From positions 2,542,001 to 2,606,000 of the forward strand of contig OZ253476.1 of NCBI GenBank assembly GCA_965261795.1: a stretch of DNA of 64,000 nucleotides, read 5' to 3'. Position numbers and translations under genes: made by a program. Below are positions 1 through 8,398 of this stretch, piece after piece. The notes beneath the pieces are model-generated. The model was given only the letters and a program-made list of their open reading frames with translations. It ran no database searches and had not been told where the DNA came from. Each line of letters opens with the position of its first letter. Positions within the stretch are counted from its first letter, which is position 1. Origin of the DNA: CBDCFV01 sp965261795. GTDB lineage: Bacteria; Chloroflexota; Dehalococcoidia; Lucifugimonadales; UBA3495.

Positions 1-1932
1 CACCGCTCCCACCGGGTAATACAGAGAAGCCGCCAAGAGAGCTAGAAGCACCCAAGTCCAACAAAGTCCTCCAGACTGTTGCAGGCGACGTTTAATGCGG
101 AACAATGGTCTTTGCCGTTCCCGACCAGATACCCACGCCTGATTCGTCCTTCTGGACCTCCAAAACCACAGCCCATAGGCGCCAACCACCGCCAGCATGA
201 GCCATACTTGGTAGTAGACCTTAAAGACGGTGTTCATACGGTTGCCGAACAGGTCAGCCACGTAGAACAGCTCCACGCCCACCAGCAAGTAGACGGACAG
301 AGTGAACAGCAGCAGAGGAAACGCACTGACGGCGAGGTCACGTTGGCGGACTCGTTGCGCCGCACTGACCGCCGCCACGACGACCAAGGCGATTCCCGGC
401 AAGACCCAGAGGGCCCGGCCGCCGACAGCACCAAGGTTTGCTCCCACGCCTGCATCGGAGTTTGAGTTCCCGATTACTAAAGCCATCCAAGCCAGCAAAG
501 GCAGAACCGCTACTACACCTATCGACAGAATAGCGGGTAATTGCCGCCGACCCAGTCGGGGCAACTGGGCCAGTTGCACCAGAACGAAAGTGGCCCCAAG
601 GATGGAAAACAGCCCCATGACAATGAAGAACAAGAAGGGACGAGAAGCCGGGCCGGTCCAGGGCGACACTCCCGATGCTTGAGTGTCGAGGGTCAAGTAA
701 TAGGGCAAGAACAGGACCACCGCCAACACCAGAACAGGCAGGAGTATGATAATGGCAGACCCGGCAACTTTCCTCGGGTTGCCCCGTTCCTGGCTGTACG
801 CTTTGAGCAAGACCACGACAGCCAACACCGCGGCCAATAAGGGAAAGTCCCAAGCGTTGATAAAAGCAAGGGAGCCAAGGAATAGAGCGATAGCAAGGAA
901 CTCGACCGGGTGATGACGCAGCCATGTAACTCCCAGTCTGTCTCCAGACATGAAAACGTTAAGGCAAAGGGCCAATCCCAGCACCACAAAGGGCAAACTG
1001 AGAACATGGGCGTGCAAGTCCCCCAACACGAAGCTGAACATGGGGAATTCGGTGATGGTATAGTCGAGGCTCTGTCCACCGGACAAAGTGTCGATCACCC
1101 GCGTTGCCCGCCACCACCACAAATGACCGTCGGGGAATAATCCCTGGCCCGTGGTTGCGCCGTCCAAGCCCTTCATGCCTACCCACTGCCAGAATCCTTC
1201 GCCGCCCCAGCCGTGAAGGTGGATGAACTCCAACACCCCCTCCAGGTTTCCAATAACCACCAGCAGAACGGCACCCAACAGTCCGTAGGACATCGCAGCT
1301 TGGCGGCGCGCGCCGGACAGACGCACCAAGTTGTAGACAATGCCGAAGGCTGCGGTTGCAGCCAAGGCGGAGACCAAGGAGATAGACAGGTTGTAGCTGA
1401 TGCTGGAAGCGATGCCGGTGAGCTTGGTCAGCAACGCCATGGTGAAATGACCGAAATAGTAATAGCTGATGGAATGGCCAGCCAGCCAAGGGTCCTCCGG
1501 GGGGAAATGCCGGGCTTGCAGCACAGCGTTCAAAAAGGCGAAGTCCATCGGCTTTTCGGTGTGGTTTATCTCAGGGGCGCTGGATACTACGCTCAGCCAC
1601 AGCAGGAAAAACGCCAGAAAGACAACCTCGGAAACGATGATTGTCCGGTGTTCTGCCATCAGGAAACGCCTTAGCTCACGCCCTTGGGTGCGGAGGATAA
1701 ATCCGCAAGCGACCGCCATGACCAAAAGGATGCCGGCGATGGCAGCTTGGGAGTTTGGGATGAAACCGGTTAACCCAAGCACCCATAGGAGGTAAGAGGC
1801 AAGAATCAACGCCAACGGTTTCGCCAAGGTGTACCCACGATCCGGGAGCCTGCTGAAGAGGGCAAAAGCCAATGGCAGGCCCAAAAGTCCCAAGAGGTGG
1901 ATGGAGAGGAACCAGATTAAGGCGTCAATCAC
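1..1932 (-). CDS. YYY-motif (DUF2298-type) polytopic membrane protein, C-terminally cut by window edge
   Basis: The reading frame is open from a GTG at 1932 to the left edge of the window (644 codons, no stop), so the C-terminus lies outside. A TGA in frame just upstream of the GTG fixes the 5' limit. The protein is a run of hydrophobic segments. Residues 155-165 read ISYYYFGHFTM, the signature of the Chloroflexi/archaeal YYY membrane proteins (TIGR03662/DUF2298), which are thought to act on cell-surface glycans or lipid-linked sugars. Function is not established. No good ribosome-binding site is visible. It lies downstream of ftsY on the same strand with a 70-base gap. The family is one reason to suspect a Chloroflexota host. 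Confidence 0.85.
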   Translation of the reverse strand, partial: MIDALIWFLSIHLLGLLGLPLAFALFSRLPDRGYTLAKPLALILASYLLWVLGLTGFIPNSQAAIAGILLVMAVACGFILRTQGRELRRFLMAEHRTIIVSEVVFLAFFLLWLSVVSSAPEINHTEKPMDFAFLNAVLQARHFPPEDPWLAGHSISYYYFGHFTMALLTKLTGIASSISYNLSISLVSALAATAAFGIVYNLVRLSGARRQAAMSYGLLGAVLLVVIGNLEGVLEFIHLHGWGGEGFWQWVGMKGLDGATTGQGLFPDGHLWWWRATRVIDTLSGGQSLDYTITEFPMFSFVLGDLHAHVLSLPFVVLGLALCLNVFMSGDRLGVTWLRHHPVEFLAIALFLGSLAFINAWDFPLLAAVLAVVVLLKAYSQERGNPRKVAGSAIIILLPVLVLAVVLFLPYYLTLDTQASGVSPWTGPASRPFLFFIVMGLFSILGATFVLVQLAQLPRLGRRQLPAILSIGVVAVLPLLAWMALVIGNSNSDAGVGANLGAVGGRALWVLPGIALVVVAAVSAAQRVRQRDLAVSAFPLLLFTLSVYLLVGVELFYVADLFGNRMNTVFKVYYQVWLMLAVVGAYGLWFWRSRRTNQAWVSGRERQRPLFRIKRRLQQSGGLCWTWVLLALLAASLYYPVGAV

Positions 1933-2002
1933 GGGATGGCCGGTTTTCGGTCAGCGGATGCGGCAGTGAACGTGTAAGGCCGCAGCGCTTGGGGATCGCG
2001 GC

Positions 2003-2959
2003 TCAGTTGACCGGAGCCAGCAGGGCGTCGACAAAGTCCTGAGTGTCGAAGGGAGCCAAGTCTTCCAATTGTTCTCCGGTGCCGATGAACATAATAGGGA
2101 CCTGCAATTCCTGCTTTATTGCCAAGACGATGCCGCCGCGGGCGGTGCCGTCCAGCTTGGCCAGGAATATTCCGGTGCAGTCCACCGCCTCTTTGAATGA
2201 CTTGGCTTGGGCAAGTCCGTTGTGGCCGGTGGTGGCGTCCAGCGTCAAAATAACCTGGTGGGGCGCGGTTGGGTCCAAGCGCTTCAGCACCCGGTTAATC
2301 TTGCCAAGCTCTTCCATTAAGTTGGTCTTGGTGTGCAAACGGCCGGCGGTGTCGATAAACAGGATGTCGGCGCCACGTGCTTTGCCGGCTTGGTAGGCGT
2401 CGTAGGCCACGGCCCCAGGGTCTGCGCCGGAGCGGTGGCTGATGACTTCTACACCTACCCGGCCGCCCCAGATTTCCAACTGCTCAGCGCCCGCCGCCCG
2501 GAAAGTGTCGGCGGCCCCGAGGATAACCTTTTTCCCTGCTTGTTTGTAGTGGTAGGCCAGCTTGGCGATACTGGTGGTCTTACCAACTCCGTTCACCCCC
2601 ACTATCAGCACTACGTATGGGGATGCCTCATCGACTGAATCCAGCCAGGGGTCGTTGGCTTCGCCCGGGTGCAGGTCCCGCACCAACGCCTCTTTAAGGA
2701 CTTGGAAGACTTGGTCGGCATCCTCCAGTTTTTCATCCCTTACCCGCGCCTTCATCTCGTCGATGATACGGAGGGATGTATCTACTCCCACGTCGGAAGA
2801 GATTAGTATCTCTTCCAGTTCCTCCCACACCGAGTCATCCAAACGGGATGAGCGCAGCACGTTGAGGATTCGCCCAAACCATCTTCCCCGGCTGGGCTCT
2901 ACCCCGGTCGCCGTGCGCTTCTTGTTATCTTCGCGGTTACGCTTAAAAATACCAAGCAT
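2003..2959 (-). CDS. ftsY: Signal recognition particle receptor FtsY
   Basis: FtsY is the SRP-receptor GTPase that brings ribosome-nascent chain complexes to the membrane. The 318-residue protein has a short charged N-terminus and a four-helix N domain (about 30-105). The GTPase carries the P-loop GVNGVGKTTS (121-130), DTFRAAGAEQ (151-160), DTAGRLHTK (203-211), the guanine-specificity motif AKLDG (267-271) and the GTGEQLEDLAPF closing loop. It is short because it lacks the long acidic A domain of enterobacterial FtsY, which is common. It follows rnc after 17 bases and is probably cotranscribed with it. Confidence 0.97.
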   Translation of the reverse strand: MLGIFKRNREDNKKRTATGVEPSRGRWFGRILNVLRSSRLDDSVWEELEEILISSDVGVDTSLRIIDEMKARVRDEKLEDADQVFQVLKEALVRDLHPGEANDPWLDSVDEASPYVVLIVGVNGVGKTTSIAKLAYHYKQAGKKVILGAADTFRAAGAEQLEIWGGRVGVEVISHRSGADPGAVAYDAYQAGKARGADILFIDTAGRLHTKTNLMEELGKINRVLKRLDPTAPHQVILTLDATTGHNGLAQAKSFKEAVDCTGIFLAKLDGTARGGIVLAIKQELQVPIMFIGTGEQLEDLAPFDTQDFVDALLAPVN

Positions 2960-2976
2960 GAAACAATGTCGATATT

Positions 2977-3678
2977 CTAAAGGCCCGAGAGTTGGCGCAG
3001 GGCGTCGGCGGCGGCGTTCTGTTCGGCGTCGTTGCGTCTTCCCCCACGCCCTATGCCAATGGATTGTCCGTCCACGAGCACTTCAACTGTGAACGAGGGG
3101 GCATGGTCGGGGCCTTCAGCAGAGATCAAGTTATAACGCGGAGAGGGGATGCCCTTGCTTTGAACGTGCTCCTGCAACCGCGTTTTGGGGTTCTCGATAG
3201 GGGGACCTTCGGCTTGCAGCACTTCTAGTTGAGGTTCTAAGAGGCGCAGAACAAACCTCTTGGCGTGGTCGTAGTCTTGGTCCAAGTACACTGCCGCCAC
3301 CACGGCCTCAAAGGACGCTGCAAGGATCGAGTCCTTTTCACGGCCTCCATTCGCCTCTTCACCCTTCCCAAGCACCAAGAATTCTCCCATTCTCAAACGC
3401 CGTGCCAAAGCGGCCAACGATTCGCTACGAACCAACGCGGCGCGTTGTTTGGTCAACTCACCCTCGCTGAAGAGAGGAAACCTGCGGAAGAGCTCTGTGG
3501 ACACCGTCAGCTCTATAACAGAGTCCCCCAGAAACTCCAAGCGTTCGTATGACTGTGAGGGATCTCCCGCTTGTTCGTTGAGGAAAGACCGGTGGACCAG
3601 CGCCTGTCGAAGCAGCCCTGGGTCTCGAAATTTCAAGCCCAAGGCCGCTTCCGCTTCCAAGCATTCTTCCAGGATCAC
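2977..3678 (-). CDS. rnc: Ribonuclease III
   Basis: RNase III cuts double-stranded RNA in rRNA precursors and mRNA leaders. The 233-residue protein has the nuclease signature ERLEFLGDS (45-53). Further acidic catalytic residues lie near ASFEAVVAAVYLD, and a double-stranded RNA-binding domain covers about 161-230 (ENPKTRLQEHVQ ... NAAADALRQL). Translation is placed at a GTG (3678-3676) preceded by AAGGG. The stop codon of the DsbA-like gene lies only 9 bases upstream, and ftsY starts 17 bases downstream. The rnc-ftsY pairing is a common bacterial arrangement. Confidence 0.97.
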   Translation of the reverse strand: MILEECLEAEAALGLKFRDPGLLRQALVHRSFLNEQAGDPSQSYERLEFLGDSVIELTVSTELFRRFPLFSEGELTKQRAALVRSESLAALARRLRMGEFLVLGKGEEANGGREKDSILAASFEAVVAAVYLDQDYDHAKRFVLRLLEPQLEVLQAEGPPIENPKTRLQEHVQSKGIPSPRYNLISAEGPDHAPSFTVEVLVDGQSIGIGRGGRRNDAEQNAAADALRQLSGL

Positions 3679-3687
3679 CGTCAGCCC

Positions 3688-4314
3688 TTAAATGACGCCA
3701 TGAGGCCACGGTGGCTGCGGGCGCTTGAACTCCCCAACGTGAGCGAACTGGCTCATGGAGTGCATCAGGTTGTCGTAGATTTCCACCGACTGTTCATCGG
3801 GCGGGATGAACATTTTGAGGAAGGCGAAGTTGCCGTTGTCGAAGACGAAGGTAGGCACTCCGAAAGCGCCGTACTCTTCCACCGCCTTGGTGTGGCTCTC
3901 TGCGAGCTCGTCCAACAGGTCGGGGTCGACGATATCTTCCCGGAAGCGGGCCATGTCGATTCCGGCCTTTTCGCCGGCTGCGTCTATGATCGCTTGGTCG
4001 TTCAGGTCGGCCTTGTCCTCATGGCGGGCTTTGAGCAGGGCCATGAAGTAAGCCTCGAAAGCGTCCCTACCCTGCCGCTTGACGGCTAGCCCAGCCTTGT
4101 GGGCGAGCAGGATGGGGTCGGTGCCTTCCTGGACATCGGCCCTGTCCCAGACGTTGTCACCGTCCTTGTTGTTAATCTGCGCCAATGAGAAGGGCTGCCA
4201 GTCAACTTCTATATCGTTTCCGGACATTTCCCGAACCTTTGCCAACCACATGTTGGCATTGTATACGAAAGGTCAACGGAAATCGTAGTACGTGGTGAAA
4301 TCAGCGTCAGCCAC
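3688..4314 (-). CDS. DsbA/FrnE-like thioredoxin-fold oxidoreductase, probable selenoprotein (UGA at codon 14)
   Basis: From a GTG at 4314, preceded six bases upstream by a perfect AGGAGGT (4327-4321), the frame reads VADADFTTYYDFR, then UGA (4275-4273), then PFVYNANMWLAKV, and stays open to 3688 (208 residues if the UGA is read). In this DsbA/FrnE-like family the position before PF is the catalytic cysteine (the usual CPF/CPW motif), so the UGA replaces exactly that residue. A hairpin starts directly after it (separate entry). The rest of the domain is intact, including the GVPTFVF cis-proline loop. No second cysteine follows at the CxxC position. A start at the downstream ATG (4251) would delete the first strand and active site and has no ribosome-binding site. 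The likely role is thiol-disulfide exchange; the substrate is unknown. The selB/selA/selC genes are not in this window. Confidence 0.85.
4235..4275 (-). promoter_or_regulatory. Candidate bacterial SECIS hairpin after in-frame UGA
   Basis: Immediately 3' of the UGA on the minus strand, TGCCAAC (4258-4252) pairs perfectly with GTTGGCA (4246-4240) around the five-base loop ATGTG. A lower helix ACCTT/AAGGT (4273-4269 with 4239-4235) includes the last base of the UGA. The loop begins 21 bases after the UGA, within the range known for bacterial SECIS elements. One departure from the usual pattern is that the first loop G is third rather than first or second. The helix spans codons of the protein, as expected of a coding-region SECIS. 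Confidence 0.65.
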
Positions 4315-4327
4315 AACTGTACCTCCT

Positions 4328-4624
4328 AGTTTTAGCTGCCAAGATTGTATCCATCGATAAAGCCGTTTGTCAAAGCGAACGCAGGGTTAAGGCGAGGTCT
4401 TTTCAAAAGAGAGGACTTCAAGGGACCTTATAGCCATATCAACATGAGGGTGGCGGCTCCCCTCAGGAACAGGGCTACGGCCTAAAAAAGGTCGACGTTT
4501 ATCCAGCCGCGCCTCAAGAAGGCCAAACCTACCTTACTTGTAGACCACCATCGCAACGGGAAACATTACCGACATCATGGCCAGAGTGTGTATTCCCAAG
4601 CCGATTCTCCACGCCACCGAAGTG
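4328..4624. other. Intergenic stretch without recognised gene
   Basis: This roughly 300-base stretch lies between the DsbA-like gene and the SBP56 remnant. It holds the presumed promoter of the DsbA-rnc-ftsY run. On the minus strand, downstream of the remnant, one frame reads through a short hydrophobic segment (about 4540-4620) that could belong to another decayed gene. No convincing ORF, RNA or terminator is seen. Confidence 0.4.
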
Positions 4625-5436
4625 CCGGTCAGGTCCAGAAAGTCGGCGCAACGCCCAGAGGCTTCAGTGCTTCCGGCAGCAGGTCGGCGTCAGCCGGCTC
4701 GTCGGGAATCTTGATGACCTTCTTCGCCGCCCACTTGCCGTTTTCCCGGTACCAAGTAAATACGGCGGACCACAGGTCATTGGCGTTTACCACCACTCCA
4801 ACGAACCCGTAAGCCTTGGTCGGGTTGTGGGCGGGCCGCAACTCCAGCGCCATTTGATGCTCGGAACCCAATTCCACCTCTTGAACATGCCGATTGAACA
4901 TGCAGACGGCGGCGCAAGCGCCAGAAGTGGATCTTGTGGCCGTAATTGTGATTAACGATGTGCTCCAGGACCGGGCCGTTCTCGAACATGTCAGGCGTGC
5001 CCCACTCGCTGGTGACTACCACATCCAAACCGATGGGCCACCAGAAATGGTCTATGCGCATGATCCTGTCCGGCGCATCGCCTTCGGACGACCCGATGCC
5101 ATTGAGGCAGACGTCGTCGGGGCCGCAGTGGACTGTATGAAAACGGTTGTAGCCGGTGCGGGCGAAGATGGTATCGGACTCTACCGTTTTGACCAGTTTG
5201 GGGTTGTAGGGTCCGGCTTAGCGTCCAGGATGTAAATCCTCGATGTTCGAAGGGTTGGAACGACGAGGTACCGCCGCTCCAAGTGAGGATGAGGAGCGTA
5301 GGAACAAAAGGCCGAACTGCAATCATTCCAACCGAAGTGGTGTAGTTCATCGCCGACGTTGGGTAGCTCGACAGTGGCACTATCTTGCTGTAGTTGGTGG
5401 ACGCAGGGTCAAGGTCGAAAAGCCTGTATGCTATAA
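4625..5436 (-). pseudogene. Decayed SBP56 / methanethiol oxidase (selenium-binding protein family) remnant
   Basis: Translation in three alternating frames gives one continuous SBP56-like protein. Pieces in order: DLDPASTNYSKIV; then, after one missing base near 5375, VELPNVGDELHHFGWNDC and RRYLVVPTLRTSRIYILD; after a shift near 5200, VKTVESDTIFARTGYNRFH, VCLNGIGSSEGDAPD and DVVVTSEWGTPDMFENG; after another near 4900, HVQEVELGSEHQMALELRP, HNPTKAYGFVGVVVNA and LLPEALKPLGVAP. Intact homologues are about 450-470 residues. Here roughly the first 45 and last 150 residues are missing and at least three frameshifts break the rest, so it cannot make a working enzyme. Family members oxidise methanethiol. 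It sits between the selenoprotein candidate and the tRNA nucleotidyltransferase. Confidence 0.8.
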
Positions 5437-5527
5437 TAGTTGTTCCAGGAGGCCCTCCACGCCCGATATTCTCCATAGCCGGTCTCTCATCGATGGTGTG
5501 GTGCGCAGTATCGGCGGGAAAAGCCTT

Positions 5528-6760
5528 ATGCTGTTCCAGGAACTGCGGAGGAAGTCTTGGGAAGATCCCTTGCCAGTGTACTTGGTTGGCGGGCCGGTGC
5601 GGGATGTGTTGATGGGAAAGCCCATCAACGACCTTGACTTCGTTGTGGAAGGCGACGTTTCCCGATTGGCTGGACAACTTGCGGAAAGCCTCGGCGGCCG
5701 AGCGTTGGTCCACTCTACTTTCGGCACCGCAACCGTAACATTGGATGATGCCCACATCGACTTGGTTACAGCCCGCAGCGAAGTTTATCCGCGTCCCGGC
5801 GCCCTTCCCCAAGTGACCCCTTCAGGCATGGACGACGACTTGTCCCGGCGCGACTTCACCATGAACGCCTTGGCGTTGCCCATCAATCAGGAAAACTCCC
5901 AAGTCCTGGACCACCACGGCGGCGTGGAAGACATACGTTTGCGTACGGTCCGGGCCCTCCATCCTGACAGCTTCCGGGACGACCCCACGAGGCTATTGAG
6001 GGCCGTCCGGTATGAACAACGGCTGGGTTTTCAAATAGAAGAAGATACGCTTGGTTGGATGCGTGAGGCCGTCACCCAGGGATGCATGAACTCCGTCACC
6101 GGAGACCGCTTACGGCATGAAATCGAGAGAACTTTCCAAGAGGAAAACCCATCGCCCGCCCTGGGCAGAGCGGCTTCTTTGGGCATCTTGCAAGGCATCC
6201 ATCTCTCGTTGATAGACGTTGGGCCCATGGAACGGTTAGCGTCCGTTATGGCGGCGACCAGTCCGGGGATGAGGAAACATGTTGCGGTACAGAAGCCTCT
6301 GCTTTACTTGGCCGCTCTCGCTTACCCGCTTTCTCCCGGTGACGCCGAAGCTTTAATACAGCGGCTGAATATGCCAAACGCTTGGGGTCGGGTAGTTCGA
6401 GACACGGTTGACCTGAAGCTCCGGGAACGGCGCATCGCCGACCTTGCATTGTCCGGGTCGCAACTGGCCCGCTTGGTGGAGACGTACGCCGAAGAGGCAG
6501 TGCTGGCGATTTCCATGTTAACTGAGTCGCCCTGCGTAACCCGGCAGTTGGACCGGTACTTAGATGAGTTACGGTACGTGTCACTGTCTTTGGACGGCCG
6601 GAAACTGCTGGCGATGGGAGTTCCATCCGGGCCGATGGTTGGACAAATTCTCAACGATTTACGAAACGCCCGGCTGGACGGTCAGGTTGGCACAGAGGAG
6701 GAAGAGCGGAGCTTGGTACAAGAAATATTGGTCCGGGGAGGGCAATCGTCGCATGAATGA
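5528..6760 (+). CDS. cca: tRNA nucleotidyltransferase / poly(A) polymerase family (CCA-adding type)
   Basis: A class II nucleotidyltransferase of the CCA-adding/poly(A) polymerase family, which adds or repairs the tRNA 3' CCA. With the chosen ATG (5528) it has 410 residues. The NTase motif is YLVGGPVRDVLMGKPINDLD (18-37), with the metal-binding DLD. RRDFTMNALAL and the ERhead/neck motif DDPTRLLRAVRYEQRLGF follow. There is no HD domain. The frame stays open back to 5243, but that part overlaps the SBP56 remnant and looks non-coding; GTG 5498 is an alternative start that would give a more family-like N-terminus. The start is uncertain, the family call is not. Its last 8 bases overlap the next gene. 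Confidence 0.9.
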   Translation: MLFQELRRKSWEDPLPVYLVGGPVRDVLMGKPINDLDFVVEGDVSRLAGQLAESLGGRALVHSTFGTATVTLDDAHIDLVTARSEVYPRPGALPQVTPSGMDDDLSRRDFTMNALALPINQENSQVLDHHGGVEDIRLRTVRALHPDSFRDDPTRLLRAVRYEQRLGFQIEEDTLGWMREAVTQGCMNSVTGDRLRHEIERTFQEENPSPALGRAASLGILQGIHLSLIDVGPMERLASVMAATSPGMRKHVAVQKPLLYLAALAYPLSPGDAEALIQRLNMPNAWGRVVRDTVDLKLRERRIADLALSGSQLARLVETYAEEAVLAISMLTESPCVTRQLDRYLDELRYVSLSLDGRKLLAMGVPSGPMVGQILNDLRNARLDGQVGTEEEERSLVQEILVRGGQSSHE

Positions 6761-6965
6761 GGATTTGACAGCTGAAGCTTGTGTCATCTGCGGAGAGGCC
6801 TTGGACGGAATACACCAGACTTCGTGCCAGATGTGCGGGGGCAAATTCCATCAACCGTGGACCCAGGACAGCGATATTCCCCTGTGCGGCCGCATCGGCA
6901 GCCACGAGGAGGCCTTAGCAATCGTATTTTTGTGCGACGACTGCTACTTCGGCCGGAGACCTTGA
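6753..6965 (+). CDS. Small cysteine-rich zinc-ribbon protein
   Basis: A 70-residue protein starting at an ATG (6753) inside the end of the nucleotidyltransferase gene (8-base overlap), which suggests translational coupling. It has four cysteine clusters, CVICG (13-17), CQMCGGKFH (28-36), PLCGR and CDDC (62-65), arranged like a double zinc-binding treble-clef or PHD/RING-like fold. No known family name can be given. The spacing of metal ligands over the whole length argues that it is a real gene. Its role may be nucleic-acid or protein binding; this is a guess from the fold type only. Confidence 0.7.
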   Translation: MNEDLTAEACVICGEALDGIHQTSCQMCGGKFHQPWTQDSDIPLCGRIGSHEEALAIVFLCDDCYFGRRP

Positions 6966-6996
6966 TACCCGGGCAATTTATCGGAGACGTAAGTTA

Positions 6997-8034
6997 ATGC
7001 AAGCAGTATATATCGAGTCCCACGGTGGGCCGGAAGTCTTGACCTATGGAGAACGCCCCGATCCTCAAGTGGGGGCGGGCGAAGTGAAACTGAAAGTAAA
7101 GGCCACCGCGCTCAACCGGTTGGACCTGTACACCCGGGAAGGGGGCCGCGGACTACAGCGGGAATTCCCGCCCCCATTGATCCTGGGCGGCGACTGTGCC
7201 GGGGAGATCGCCGAAGTGGGAGCGGGCGTCAATGGACTGAAAGAGGGTGACCGGGTCGTGATAAACCCACGGTTAAGTTGCCAGCAGTGCCCTGCCTGCT
7301 TGGCAGGCCAGGATGACCTTTGCCGCAGGTCCCAATTCCTGGGGAGCGCCATCGACGGGAGCTACGCCGAGTACTTGTCCGTTCCGGCGGCCAACGTTCA
7401 CGCGATTTCAGACCAAGTGACCTTCGAGCAGGCCGCGGCATTGCCCACAACCTACCTGCCGGTCTGGAACATGCTGGTCCGTCGCCTGCAACTGAAGCCG
7501 TGGCAGACGGTGCTGGTGCTGTCGGCTTCCGCCGGCGTCGGCACCGCGGCAATCCAAACGGCCAAAGACGTCATCGGCGCCAGGGTGATCGCTACGACAA
7601 GCACGCCTGAAAAAGCGGCCAAGGCCAAAGAACTGGGCGCGGACGAGGTTATAAACTACAACGAGGAGGACATCCGGCAGCGAGTCCGGGAATTGACCGG
7701 CGGAGCCGGAGTCGACTGCGTGGTTGACCATGTGGGAGGCGATTTCTTTGCTCCTGCTTTCGCTTCCTTGCGGCCAGGAGGCCGTTACGGCATTTGCGGC
7801 GCGACGACGGGGCTTCGCACCGAGCTTCACTTGGGGTTGCTGTTCAGCCAGCAGAAAGAGGTCTACGGTGTTTACATGGGCACCAAGGAGGACATGCGGG
7901 AAATAGCCGAGATGTTGAACCGGGGAGCGATTCGTCCGGTGGTTGACCGAACCTTTGCCTTGCCGGACGCCGCCAACGCCCACCGCACCATGGAAGCGAC
8001 CAGCTTCTTTGGGAAGTTGGTGTTAACGCAGTAA
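6997..8034 (+). CDS. Zinc-type alcohol dehydrogenase-like / quinone oxidoreductase (MDR family)
   Basis: A 345-residue medium-chain dehydrogenase/reductase. The GroES-like N-terminal domain contains GGDCAGEIAEVGAG and a structural-zinc lobe with four cysteines (95, 98, 101, 109; C-x2-C-x2-C-x7-C). The Rossmann half has SASAGVGTAAIQTAK for NADPH. The position near residue 40 that holds the catalytic zinc cysteine in true alcohol dehydrogenases reads LNRLDL, as in quinone oxidoreductases, so a zinc-free NADPH-dependent reductase is more likely. The substrate cannot be named. It starts 31 bases after the zinc-ribbon gene on the same strand and may share its transcript. Confidence 0.9.
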   Translation: MQAVYIESHGGPEVLTYGERPDPQVGAGEVKLKVKATALNRLDLYTREGGRGLQREFPPPLILGGDCAGEIAEVGAGVNGLKEGDRVVINPRLSCQQCPACLAGQDDLCRRSQFLGSAIDGSYAEYLSVPAANVHAISDQVTFEQAAALPTTYLPVWNMLVRRLQLKPWQTVLVLSASAGVGTAAIQTAKDVIGARVIATTSTPEKAAKAKELGADEVINYNEEDIRQRVRELTGGAGVDCVVDHVGGDFFAPAFASLRPGGRYGICGATTGLRTELHLGLLFSQQKEVYGVYMGTKEDMREIAEMLNRGAIRPVVDRTFALPDAANAHRTMEATSFFGKLVLTQ

Positions 8035-8271
8035 AGATATGTCAAAGCCTGGCGGACATCCGGCAGCGAAAGAGGCCTCAGCCCCATCGGAGCTGCCGCA
8101 GCCACTTTGAGCCTCGTATTCGCCTGGAGTATGCTGGGCTACATCTTCGCCGACCTCAAAGCCGGGACAGCAGTCCTCCCGCTCGCCGCAATCATAATTC
8201 GTGACCATCGTCAAGGATTGGAACACAGTGCACGAATAACCGCCGCCAACCATCACCAAAAGGACAAACAG

Positions 8272-8385
8272 ATGCCAATACTCAGAGTCCTATTCAGCTT
8301 CGACGGCGCAATCAGCCGGAAAACCTTATCCCGAATCCACCGATGGACACCGATAGACGGCGTGAGGACAGCGGAAGGGGAGTGA
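8272..8385 (+). pseudogene. 5' fragment of a DUF805 membrane protein gene, interrupted by IS1380-like element
   Basis: An ATG preceded by AAGGAC opens with MPILRVLFSFDGAISRKTL, the typical start of DUF805 proteins (short FSF-x-G-x-ISR motif before the first membrane helix). The similarity then stops and the frame ends at 8385. The missing helices and the C-terminal KRFHDLGQSGWW motif reappear in the same orientation after the transposase, at about 9985-10381. The two parts were one gene before insertion. Confidence 0.7.
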
Positions 8386-8398
8386 GGGAGTTACAAGC

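Noticed and set aside
3688..4251. Short DsbA-like gene starting at ATG 4251
   Set aside because: It lacks a ribosome-binding site and would miss the first strand and active site. The upstream GTG with AGGAGGT and the UGA at the Cys position explain the data better.
5243..5527. N-terminal extension of the tRNA nucleotidyltransferase
   Set aside because: The extra 95 codons overlap the SBP56 remnant on the other strand and do not look like the family. Only the part near 5498-5528 may be real.
8107..8271. N-terminal extension of the DUF805 fragment
   Set aside because: The frame is open, but the sequence before ATG 8272 has no DUF805 similarity, and AAGGAC lies correctly before 8272.
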